Part shown: one piece after another, positions 27,413 through 34,707 of the stretch | Layout: every line of letters begins with the position of its first letter | Numbering within the stretch: position 1 is the stretch's first letter | Assembly (NCBI RefSeq): GCF_023516615.1 | Contig: NZ_JAMGBF010000013.1 | Location: 1-64,000, forward strand | DNA from: Streptomyces panaciradicis | GTDB lineage: Bacteria > Actinomycetota > Actinomycetes > Streptomycetales > Streptomycetaceae | DNA length: 64,000 nt | Direction: 5' to 3' | Program-made: the position numbers and the translations under genes | The notes under the pieces: generated by a model | Told to the model about the DNA's origin: nothing | Database searches by the model: none | The model's input: the letters and a program-made list of their open reading frames with translations, nothing else

Positions 27413-28432
27413 TCAGGCGGCCGTGGGCAGCCGGTGCGCGAGAGAGCACCGGCCGCCGATCCCCGCGAAGTCGTCGACGGCCAGGTCCGCGGTGCGCCAC
27501 GTCTCCCCGCGCATGGTGACCAACCGGGTTCCGGTGGTGCGGACGTTCGTGGCGAAGCTGCGGCCCAGCGGCCGTACCGGCGTGCGGGCGCCGATGGCGA
27601 AGCGCCTCATCCACAGCGTGTCGGTACGTCCCCGGGTCAGCCCGTCCTGCGCGTAGAGCAGGGCCTGGGCGAGCTGGGCCACCCCCACGAGCGCGTCGAT
27701 CGGCGAGACCGAGGGCCCGTACTCCGCTTCGGCGCCGTGGGTGTCCGTTCCGGTGCCCGGCTGTTCGGCCACGACGCGCTGACGGCCTTGGATGCGCTGT
27801 CCGTCCAGGTCGACGTGGACGTGGTCCGCGTACTGGGTGCGGTTCTTGTAGCCCTCGCCGTAGTGGCGGGCACTGGCCGGCCCCAGGGCCTGCGAGGCGT
27901 CCGCGTAGGTGTGGGGGCCACCGCTTGCGTGACCCCGTTCGTGCGCGAGAGTGCAGCGCACCCGCAGGCCGCCGACCCGGCAGCCGAACGTGGTGCTGAC
28001 CGGCGCGGAGGGGCCGGAGTCCGGGCCCTCGGATGCGAGGAGACGGCCCTCCACGGGGAAGTCCGCGAGGTCCTCGTGCGGGGAGTTGCCGGCGCGTACG
28101 TCGGCCTCCCGCAGCCAGGTGCGCCGCTGTTGGGCCGGTGTCAGCCCGAAGGCCCGGCCGATGTGCGTCTCGGCCAGTGTCACGGCCAGTACCAGCGCGT
28201 CGATGCTGCTCAGATGGGGCCGCAGTTCGCCGGCGCCCGACTTGCGGGACCAGTCCTGCGGGTAGTGCAGGGTGCCCCGCGCGGTGACGAGGGCTCCCGG
28301 TTCGGCCGAGCCGTCGGTGCTGATGTTCCCGAGGTCCTGGCCGACTCGTTTGTAACCGCTTCCGAAGAAGCGTGCGCTGCCCGGACCGAGGCAGCTGTCG
28401 AAAGATCCGTAGAACAAATCCTTGCTGTTCAT
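27413..28432 (-). CDS. avrD: AvrD-family protein (syringolide-type butenolide biosynthesis)
   Basis: 339 residues. AvrD of Pseudomonas makes syringolide signals from a beta-ketoacyl chain and a sugar-derived unit. Here an internal duplication is clear: LGPGSARFFGSGYK (15-28), SSIDAL (75-80) and RCTLAH (159-164) are repeated as LGPASARHYGEGYK (183-196), SPIDAL (243-248) and RCSLAH (329-334), consistent with two hotdog/dehydratase-like halves. ATG start, with AAAGG and GGGGGA upstream. First gene of a leftward cluster with a FabG-like reductase and a P-loop kinase-like protein. Confidence 0.75.
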   Translation of the reverse strand: MNSKDLFYGSFDSCLGPGSARFFGSGYKRVGQDLGNISTDGSAEPGALVTARGTLHYPQDWSRKSGAGELRPHLSSIDALVLAVTLAETHIGRAFGLTPAQQRRTWLREADVRAGNSPHEDLADFPVEGRLLASEGPDSGPSAPVSTTFGCRVGGLRVRCTLAHERGHASGGPHTYADASQALGPASARHYGEGYKNRTQYADHVHVDLDGQRIQGRQRVVAEQPGTGTDTHGAEAEYGPSVSPIDALVGVAQLAQALLYAQDGLTRGRTDTLWMRRFAIGARTPVRPLGRSFATNVRTTGTRLVTMRGETWRTADLAVDDFAGIGGRCSLAHRLPTAA

Positions 28433-28599
28433 TCCCCCGTTGACCTTTCCCCCTGTTGCGGGCTTGACCCGCGTGCCGGATCCGACCTGGATCGGTCGGC
28501 TTCGGACACAACGAGACTAACACGGTCGAGTTGGGGTCCAGCGGGAATCAAGGACCATGTGAGACTGTCCACAATTCCGCCTGGGGGTGTATCAGGAGG

Positions 28600-28671
28600 G
28601 GATTATCGAATTCCGCGGACAGGCTCGCGAAAACACGCGAGGGATCGCGAAATGCGGATTTATCAATTCCG
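28600..28671. promoter_or_regulatory. Pair of near-identical 16-mers upstream of avrD
   Basis: GGATTATCGAATTCCG (28600-28615) and GGATTTATCAATTCCG (28656-28671) lie 56 bases apart in an AT-rich patch between marR and avrD. Their repetition and position upstream of the leftward avrD gene suggest a regulator-binding pair. Confidence 0.4.
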
Positions 28672-28716
28672 GCGAAGCGGAGAAGGGGATTCCGTGCCCG
28701 CGCGCCCACAGGACGG

Positions 28717-29202
28717 TCACTCGCAGGCGATGACCCGCGGCCAGCGGTCGGCGAGCAGTTCGCCGAGCAGCGTCCGCAGTCGCTCACGGTCCGCCTCGGG
28801 TACGGCGGCCAGGAACTCCCGCTCCACCGCGTCGACCGCGTGACCGGCGCGCTCGAGGGCCTCACGGCCGGCGTCGGTCAGGCTCAGGATGTAGCGCCTG
28901 CGGTCCGAGGGGTTGCGGCGGCGCTCGACATGGCCCGCGCCCTCCATCTCGTCCACCAGCGCGACCATGGTCGTCGGATCGAGGTTCAGCAGCCGGCTCA
29001 GGTCCTGCTGGGAAAGGCTGAGGCCGCTCTCCAGGGCTGCGAGGACGTAGAAGTAGCGCATCCTCATCCCCTGTGCCGCCAGGGCCCGTTCGGCGTCCTC
29101 CATCAGCAGCACGCCTGCCTTGTGCAGCAGGTATCCGGTCCTGCGGACAAGGGGCAGGTCCAGCCCGGCGGGCTCCGCCGGGCCGCGCATCGCCTGTGTC
29201 AT
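28717..29202 (-). CDS. MarR-family transcriptional regulator
   Basis: 161-residue winged-helix regulator. Helices around GLSLSQQDLSRLLNLDPTTM and the wing EGAGHVERRRNPSDRRRYIL match MarR, with DAGREALERA in the dimer helix. Start ATG of MTQAMRGP with AAGGGGAG upstream. It sits between the DHA2 exporter and avrD, separated from the exporter by a strong terminator, and likely binds the palindromes at 29279 and 31103. Confidence 0.9.
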   Translation of the reverse strand: MTQAMRGPAEPAGLDLPLVRRTGYLLHKAGVLLMEDAERALAAQGMRMRYFYVLAALESGLSLSQQDLSRLLNLDPTTMVALVDEMEGAGHVERRRNPSDRRRYILSLTDAGREALERAGHAVDAVEREFLAAVPEADRERLRTLLGELLADRWPRVIACE

Positions 29203-29278
29203 CCGGGCCGCTCCCCTTGTCGAATGAGGTGACCGGGACCTGCCGGGAGACCCTTGGTCTTGCCGAGCGTCCCCCGTG

Positions 29279-29289
29279 CCGATCATCGG
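29279..29289. promoter_or_regulatory. Short palindrome in the marR promoter region
   Basis: CCGATCATCGG, sharing the ATCATCGG half-site with the long palindrome upstream of the exporter; candidate MarR autoregulatory site. Confidence 0.45.
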
Positions 29290-29327
29290 TTCTTCGAAGC
29301 GTAATGGCAGTGGTGCCCGCCTCCAAG

Positions 29328-29364
29328 ACCGGGCAGCCACGCCCCCGGTCCGTGGCTGCCCGGT
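29328..29364 (-). terminator. Hairpin terminator of the DHA2 exporter gene
   Basis: Perfect 14-base stem ACCGGGCAGCCACG / CGTGGCTGCCCGGT with a 9-base loop, 15 bases beyond the exporter stop. Confidence 0.85.
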
Positions 29365-29379
29365 CGCTCGTCCGGCCCG

Positions 29380-31074
29380 TCAGTGGGCCTCGCCGGCCGG
29401 CTCCCGGCTCTCGCTCCGGCTCGGCGCGACGGCAACGGCGCCGCTCTGCGCGGCCTCGTCGCCCGGAACGGCCGCGGGTGCGCCGGCGACCTTCGACGTC
29501 TCCGTACGGGCACTCTCGTGGAGGTCCCGGGTGCGGACGAAGGCGAATCCCGCCAGCGCCCCGACGGCCGCGACGGCGGCACACACGAGCATGACGTCGG
29601 TCAGACCGTCCACGAAGGCGGTGCGTGCGGCCAGGTCGAGGGCCGGAACCAGTTGTCGGGGCGCGCGGCTGAGGGCCTCGGCCCCGCCGCCGGCCGCCAC
29701 GGCCTCACCGAACCCGTGGGCGGCCGGGCCGAGTTGGCGGCCCGCGGCGGACTGGGTGAACAGGTCGGTCACCCGGCTGTGGAAGACGGCGCCGAAGCCG
29801 GCGATACCGATGGCCACGCCCACCTGCTGGAACGTCTCACTGATGCCGGAGGCCATACCCGCCTTCGACGGCTCCACCACGGCGATGGACAGCGATGCAC
29901 GGGAGGGGTTGAACAGCCCCATGCCGATGCCGATGCCGAACATGCTCGGCAGCAGCGCGGTCCAGGCGGTGTGCGGGCCGGTGAGCGCGACGAGGGCCAG
30001 TCCGACGGCGATGAGAGCCATGGAGGTTCCCATCAGCAGCCGTTGCGGCACCCGGGTCGTCAGCGAGCCGGCGACGGCGGCGGCCACGAACAGGGTCAGG
30101 GTCAGCGGCAGGAAGCGCAGTCCGGTCTCCCACGGCGAGAACGCCAGCACGTTCTGGACGTAGGAGACGAGCAGGAAGATCGCCGACATGGTGGCGGCGG
30201 CGCACAGCAGCGTGACGGCGGAGACGCCGTTGAAGGTGACGTTGCGGAACAACGACAGTTGCAGCATGGCCCGTTCGCCGCGCCGCCTCTCGACGACGGT
30301 GAACAGCGCCAGCAGAACCACGGAGGCGCCGAACATCGCCGTGATCGGCAGGCTGCTCCAGCCGTCGGTCTCGCCGCGCAGCAGCCCCAGGACGAGGAGG
30401 CTCAGTGCTCCGGAGAACAGCACCAGGCCCCACCAGTCCAGAGCGGGCGCCGTTTCGGGGTGCCACTCGCGCATCCGCAGCAGGCTGATGGCCAGTGCGA
30501 CGAGGCCGACCGGAACGTTCACCAGGAAGATCCATCGCCAGCCCAGTCCGTCGGTGAGCGCGCCCCCGATCAGCGGTCCGAAGGCGATGGACAAGCCGAC
30601 GACACCACCGAAGACGCCGAAGGCCCGGCCCCGGTCCTGGCCCTGGTACTCCTGCCCGATCAGCGCGGGACCCACGGCGAACAGGACGGCGCCGCCCAGT
30701 CCCTGTACACCGCGCGAGACGGAGAGGGTCACGGTGTCGTTCGCGAGGCCGCAGGCGAGCGAGGCCAGGAGGAACACGACGAAGCCCGCGTTGAAGACGC
30801 GCTTGCGGCCCAGCCTGTCGGCCAGCGAGCCGGCCGTCAGCAGCACCGCCGCCAACCCCAACGCGTAGGCGTCCAGCACCCATTGCAGGGACGTGAAACT
30901 CGCGTCGAAGGCCTCCCGGATGTCCGGCAGCGCCACGTTCACCACGGTCAGGTCCAGCAGCAGCATGAACGTGGCGACACACACCACGGCCAGCGTCCAC
31001 CCCCGGCCACCGGGACCCGCCTCGGCCGCGGGCCCGGACGCCGACTGCGGCGGCCTGGTCGTTCGTTCGTCCAT
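29380..31074 (-). CDS. MFS drug exporter, DHA2 (EmrB/QacA) family, 14 TM
   Basis: 564-residue proton-coupled efflux pump. Motif D1 LDLTVVNVALPDI is in the first helix, motif A GSLADRLGRKRVF near residue 85; about 14 hydrophobic segments are visible and the last 50 residues are polar. ATG start with GGGGGA upstream. A 31-base palindrome 29 bases before the start suggests repression by the adjacent MarR. It may export the AvrD-cluster product or an antibiotic. Confidence 0.92.
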   Translation of the reverse strand: MDERTTRPPQSASGPAAEAGPGGRGWTLAVVCVATFMLLLDLTVVNVALPDIREAFDASFTSLQWVLDAYALGLAAVLLTAGSLADRLGRKRVFNAGFVVFLLASLACGLANDTVTLSVSRGVQGLGGAVLFAVGPALIGQEYQGQDRGRAFGVFGGVVGLSIAFGPLIGGALTDGLGWRWIFLVNVPVGLVALAISLLRMREWHPETAPALDWWGLVLFSGALSLLVLGLLRGETDGWSSLPITAMFGASVVLLALFTVVERRRGERAMLQLSLFRNVTFNGVSAVTLLCAAATMSAIFLLVSYVQNVLAFSPWETGLRFLPLTLTLFVAAAVAGSLTTRVPQRLLMGTSMALIAVGLALVALTGPHTAWTALLPSMFGIGIGMGLFNPSRASLSIAVVEPSKAGMASGISETFQQVGVAIGIAGFGAVFHSRVTDLFTQSAAGRQLGPAAHGFGEAVAAGGGAEALSRAPRQLVPALDLAARTAFVDGLTDVMLVCAAVAAVGALAGFAFVRTRDLHESARTETSKVAGAPAAVPGDEAAQSGAVAVAPSRSESREPAGEAH

Positions 31075-31102
31075 CGTTCCCCCGAATCTCGATGATCAAT
31101 AG

Positions 31103-31133
31103 TTCAAATCATCGGCAACACCGATGATTTGAA
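31103..31133. promoter_or_regulatory. Long perfect palindrome upstream of the DHA2 exporter (MarR operator)
   Basis: Arms TTCAAATCATCGG / CCGATGATTTGAA (13 bases each, perfect) around a 5-base centre, directly before the exporter gene. Symmetry and position fit a MarR operator. Confidence 0.7.
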
Positions 31134-31410
31134 AAGCTATGGATGCGCCAGGACGCCTGTCAATGCGCCGGTCGCCTTTCGGCCGACACCGGGCCGGAAA
31201 TCGCGCCTCGGCGTCGGTCGCGGGGAGGGGTGCCGTGCCCGTGACGTCGGCACTGTGCCGGTCTGTCTGGGGCCTACTCGGCCGGCGGTCGCACCCGGGG
31301 CTGTTTCACGGGTTTCGCCGGCGCATCCCCCTTCACACCAGCTACACACGGCGTGCGAAGATGCCGTCGCCCGGTACGTACATCGGTGTGCCGGCAGAGG
31401 GGAAAATCGA

Positions 31411-32607
31411 GTGAAATCAAGGAAACTGAGCCGCAGACGGCGTCACGTGACCATAGTGACGGCGGCCGCAGCATCGGTGGTCGCCGGTGCGGCGCTGCTG
31501 CCCAACTGGAGCGCGGGTGCCGCGGTCGGGGCCGACCAGCCGACCGTGGACCCGACGACCAAGGCCACCTTCCAGAAGCTGGCCGACGCGGTCTTCACCG
31601 AGCGCACAGACGCTCTGCTGGACAGCGGCAAGGGGCGAAACAAGCCGCTGTCGTCCCGGTTCTCCGGCGACGTACGCATGTCCTCCACGCTGTCGGACGA
31701 CGAGAAGTCCGCTCTGTCCCAGCTGCGCACCCGCAAGTCCCGTCTGCAGGCGCTCGGCGAGAGCTACAGCGCGGGCAACACCAAGGTGTCGCTGGACCGG
31801 ACGGTCGTCCAGGGTCGGCACGCCACGGTTCAGGTCACCGAGACCACTACGCTGACGTACAAGAAGGTCAGCGGTAAGAAGGTCAGTGGCAACGAGCCGA
31901 AGACGACCGGCTTCCAGGCCCACCACCGGCTCACCTTCACGGCCGACGCCAACGGCAACTGGCAGCTGTCGAAGATCCGGGAGACGGACGCGGGCTACCT
32001 CGCCGTCAACCAGCCGGCCAAGCCGTCCATCAAGGCGGCGCCGACCACGGCCGACGACAACATGCCGCAGGCGGCTCGCTCCGCCACCACGTGGCCCGCG
32101 CCGTCGAACCCGAAGAACTTCTCCGCCAGCGGCTACGACTACAAGGCGATGGCCGCGTACGCGGAGAAGTACTGGAGCAACTACAACCCCGCCTACCCGA
32201 ACTTCAACGGTCAGGGTGGCGGCGGCGACTGCACCAACTTCGTCAGCCAGTCGCTGAAGGCGGGCGGCTGGAAGCACGTCCCCGGCTACGTGTACGACTA
32301 CACCAAGTGGTTCGGCAACTCCGACATCCAGTCGGACTCGTTCGTCGGTGTCAACGAGTTCTCCTGGTTCGCCCTGAACTCGAAGCGTGTCACCAGCCTC
32401 GCCAACGTCTACCAGCTGGACGTCGGTGACGTGCTGCAGATGGACTTCGACAAGGACGGGTCCAAGGACCACACGATGATCGTCACCTACCGCAGCCCGC
32501 AGGGCGTGCCGTACGTGACGTACCACTCCACCAACACCTACCGCAGGTCGGTGGCCAGCATCATCGCGTCGTACCCGAACGCGGCGTACTACGCCTACCG
32601 GACCTGA
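31411..32607 (+). CDS. Secreted amidase-domain (Amidase_6) protein
   Basis: 398 residues. The N-terminus (1-40) has a basic start, KSRKLSRRRRHVTIV, then a hydrophobic core, consistent with secretion. The middle (50-200) is a helical region followed by a beta-rich segment. The C-terminal Amidase_6 domain (about 230-398) starts with YDYKAMAAYAEKYW and has the putative catalytic Cys in GGGGDCTNFVSQSL and His in KDHTMIVTY. GTG start after GAGGGGA. Probably acts on cell-wall peptide or an extracellular amide; followed by a terminator. Confidence 0.85.
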   Translation: MKSRKLSRRRRHVTIVTAAAASVVAGAALLPNWSAGAAVGADQPTVDPTTKATFQKLADAVFTERTDALLDSGKGRNKPLSSRFSGDVRMSSTLSDDEKSALSQLRTRKSRLQALGESYSAGNTKVSLDRTVVQGRHATVQVTETTTLTYKKVSGKKVSGNEPKTTGFQAHHRLTFTADANGNWQLSKIRETDAGYLAVNQPAKPSIKAAPTTADDNMPQAARSATTWPAPSNPKNFSASGYDYKAMAAYAEKYWSNYNPAYPNFNGQGGGGDCTNFVSQSLKAGGWKHVPGYVYDYTKWFGNSDIQSDSFVGVNEFSWFALNSKRVTSLANVYQLDVGDVLQMDFDKDGSKDHTMIVTYRSPQGVPYVTYHSTNTYRRSVASIIASYPNAAYYAYRT

Positions 32608-32620
32608 CCGGTGCGTGAAT

Positions 32621-32642
32621 GGGGACCGGGCGACCGGTCCCC
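32621..32642 (+). terminator. Hairpin terminator of the amidase gene
   Basis: Perfect 9-base stem GGGGACCGG / CCGGTCCCC with a 4-base loop, 13 bases after the stop. Confidence 0.7.
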
Positions 32643-32667
32643 GATTCCGTCGAACGGTGCTGACGGG

Positions 32668-32713
32668 CGACCGTCCGGGCTGCCGGGCGCATGCCGGGGA
32701 GCCCGGACGGTCG
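32668..32713 (-). terminator. Hairpin terminator of the DUF305 gene
   Basis: Perfect 13-base stem CGACCGTCCGGGC / GCCCGGACGGTCG with a 20-base loop, 14 bases beyond the leftward stop. Confidence 0.7.
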
Positions 32714-32727
32714 GCCGGTGATCCGGC

Positions 32728-33387
32728 TCAGAGCCGGTCGAGGATGCCCTGCAGCTGCTCGACCTCGGCGGACTGGCTCGTGGCGATGTTCCCGGCCGTC
32801 TTGACCGCGTCGGCGTTCTTGCCGTTCTTCCGCTCTTCCTCGGCCATGGTGATCGCGCCCTTGTGATGCCCGATCATCATCTGCGCGAACATCTTGTCGA
32901 ACGCGGCGCCCTTCATGGCCTTGAGCGCCTTCATGTCCTTGTCGGACATCATGCCGTCGCCCATGTTCATGCCGGGCATGTCCCCCATGGCCACCGGCCT
33001 GCCCCAGGACCGCAGCCAGCCCTTCATCGCCGTGATCTCGGGGTCCTGGGCCTTCTCGATCTTGCCCGCGAGGCTCTTGACCTCCGAGTCGGCAGCCCGG
33101 CCGTCGGCCAACCGGGCCATCTCCAGCGCCTGCTCGTGGTGCGGGATCATCATCTGGGCGAACGTCACGTCCGCGTCGTTGAAGTCGCCGGCCGAGGGGG
33201 TCTTGCCTGCGTCGGCGGCCGCGGTGGAGGACGGCGTGCCGCCGGCGTGGTTCATGCCGGGCATGCCGCCCGTGTCGTCGCCGTCGCCGCCGCAGGCGGA
33301 GAGCAGCAGGGCTCCCGCCGCGACGACGCTCGCGGCGGCGACGCGGCGGGCGGGCTTGCGGCGCAGGGCACGCGTGAAGGCAGTCAT
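32728..33387 (-). CDS. DUF305 lipoprotein, copper-associated
   Basis: 219 residues. Lipoprotein signal with lipobox LLLSACGG near residue 32. The DUF305 ferritin-like helical domain carries the paired motifs FAQMMIPHHEQALEMARLAD and FAQMMIGHHKGAITMAEEE, and an internal Met-rich GDMPGMNMGDGMM stretch. DUF305 proteins are frequent neighbours of copper-resistance genes, and this one lies in the copper island. Start ATG with GAGGTGA upstream. Likely extracytoplasmic metal binding. Confidence 0.88.
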   Translation of the reverse strand: MTAFTRALRRKPARRVAAASVVAAGALLLSACGGDGDDTGGMPGMNHAGGTPSSTAAADAGKTPSAGDFNDADVTFAQMMIPHHEQALEMARLADGRAADSEVKSLAGKIEKAQDPEITAMKGWLRSWGRPVAMGDMPGMNMGDGMMSDKDMKALKAMKGAAFDKMFAQMMIGHHKGAITMAEEERKNGKNADAVKTAGNIATSQSAEVEQLQGILDRL

Positions 33388-33494
33388 GATCGATGTCACC
33401 TCGGGTGTCTGGTGTGTCCGGTTCTGGTGGCTGTTTCGGCGCGTACGGCGTCGCGGGCGCGCGCGATGGCACGCGACCGCGAGGACGGTTCGGC

Positions 33495-34007
33495 CTACAG
33501 CCTCAGAACCGACAACCGGGTGAGATCGGGACCTGGTGGGGGAGGGGCGGGCCACAACTGGGCCAAGGCCCGGGAGAGCAGATGCGCCGGCCGGTCGGGA
33601 TGACGGGCGAGGGCGGAGCGCAGAAGCGCGGCCAGGACCCAGGCCCCGAGCAGCACGGCCAGACACAGCGTCAGCATGTCCATCGCCATGAAAGGCATCT
33701 GCATGACCGGCATGTGCGTGTAGTGCATGTGCGTGAACTGCATGTGCTTCAAGGGCATGTGCGCGGATGACGCCTGCGCCGGGTCCGCTGCCCCGTGCGC
33801 GTCCACGCGGGTGACGGCGGCTGCGTGAGCCGCGGCGGCGTCGCCCATCGCCGCTGCCGGCGCGTGGGACGCCGTGTTCATCACGGCCGAGGACGCGTCG
33901 GCCTGGTGTCCCACGGTGTGCATGAGGAAGACGCTGAGTGCGAGCACGACGACGAGCAGCAGATGCCCGAGGGCGCCTGCCGCGCGCACGCATCGGCTCA
34001 CTCGCAC
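33495..34007 (-). CDS. Met/His-repeat membrane protein of the copper island
   Basis: 170 residues. One N-terminal hydrophobic helix (14-30), an alanine-rich spacer, then a strikingly repetitive Met/His segment (MPLKHMQFTHMHYTHMPVM and onwards, about 85-112), a second hydrophobic helix (112-130) and a DUF6153-like tail ending PPPPGPDLTRLSVLRL. The repeats look like soft-metal ligands. GTG start with AGGAGA upstream. Divergent from the DUF6153-like gene, sharing the CsoR-type operator. Function inferred as extracytoplasmic copper binding. Confidence 0.8.
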   Translation of the reverse strand: MRVSRCVRAAGALGHLLLVVVLALSVFLMHTVGHQADASSAVMNTASHAPAAAMGDAAAAHAAAVTRVDAHGAADPAQASSAHMPLKHMQFTHMHYTHMPVMQMPFMAMDMLTLCLAVLLGAWVLAALLRSALARHPDRPAHLLSRALAQLWPAPPPPGPDLTRLSVLRL

Positions 34008-34091
34008 CGCGCTCTCCTGTCTGCTCGTTGTGGATCTCTGCCTCTCGACAGTAGCGGAGGGGAAGAGGGCGCGCAGTCGGATGCCCCTGGG

Positions 34092-34119
34092 TGGACCGTA
34101 TACCCCGTCTGGGTATAGT
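34092..34119 (+). promoter_or_regulatory. CsoR-type operator overlapping a promoter
   Basis: TATACCCCGTCTGGGTATA (34099-34117) is a perfect 7-base-arm palindrome matching CsoR copper operators. A -35-like TGGACC (34092) and a -10 TATAGT (34114-34119) 16 bases apart overlap it, so CsoR binding would block rightward transcription of the DUF6153-like and multicopper oxidase genes. Confidence 0.75.
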
Positions 34120-34155
34120 GAGGGATCTGTCTGACGAAGCAGGGTGCGGAAAGCG

Positions 34156-34611
34156 ATGACGGCAGCGATGGATGAGCGGGTCCGCCCCAGCGGCGGCGCC
34201 GTCCGCTGCGCACGGGCGGTCGTCGTCGCGCTGCTCGCGGCACTCGCCGTGCTCGTCCATCACGACACGACGTCCATGGCCATGCCCGCTCGTGCCATGA
34301 GCGCGATGGCCGGCATGGGCCATGCCACCGGGCACGCGGGTATGACGGCAACGCCCACCTCCACCGTAGACGCCACGGCGCTCCGGACGGTGGACATCCC
34401 CATGGACCGTGACGACGGGGCCTGTTCCGGTTCCGCGATGCAGCACTGTTCGGCCGGCGACATCGGTACGGCGAAGCTCGTACCCCCGGCCGCCGCCGTC
34501 ACCGTCGGCCGGTCGCACCTTCCCCCTGCTGCGTTCGCCGGGCACCGGTGGCCCGGCAGGTCACACCGTGCGCCCCCCGATCTCTCGCTCCTCTCCCGAC
34601 TGTTGATCTAG
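34156..34611 (+). CDS. DUF6153-like small secreted/membrane protein
   Basis: 151 residues. One hydrophobic segment (about 20-35, VVVALLAALAVLVHH) then Met-rich and His-rich sequence (MAMPARAMSAMAGMGHATGH), two cysteines (GACSGSAMQHCSAG), and the typical tail APPDLSLLSRLLI. ATG start; a GTG four codons earlier is possible. First gene after the CsoR-type operator and 96 bases before the multicopper oxidase, so expected to be copper-induced. Confidence 0.75.
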   Translation: MTAAMDERVRPSGGAVRCARAVVVALLAALAVLVHHDTTSMAMPARAMSAMAGMGHATGHAGMTATPTSTVDATALRTVDIPMDRDDGACSGSAMQHCSAGDIGTAKLVPPAAAVTVGRSHLPPAAFAGHRWPGRSHRAPPDLSLLSRLLI

Positions 34612-34707
34612 GCCGCTGTGTGCGAGCCGCCGCCTTCGCACGGACATGCGAGCGGCGCCGCCCGCGCTCGGTCAGGCCAACGACACGTCGACAAGAGGAC
34701 CTTCCCC

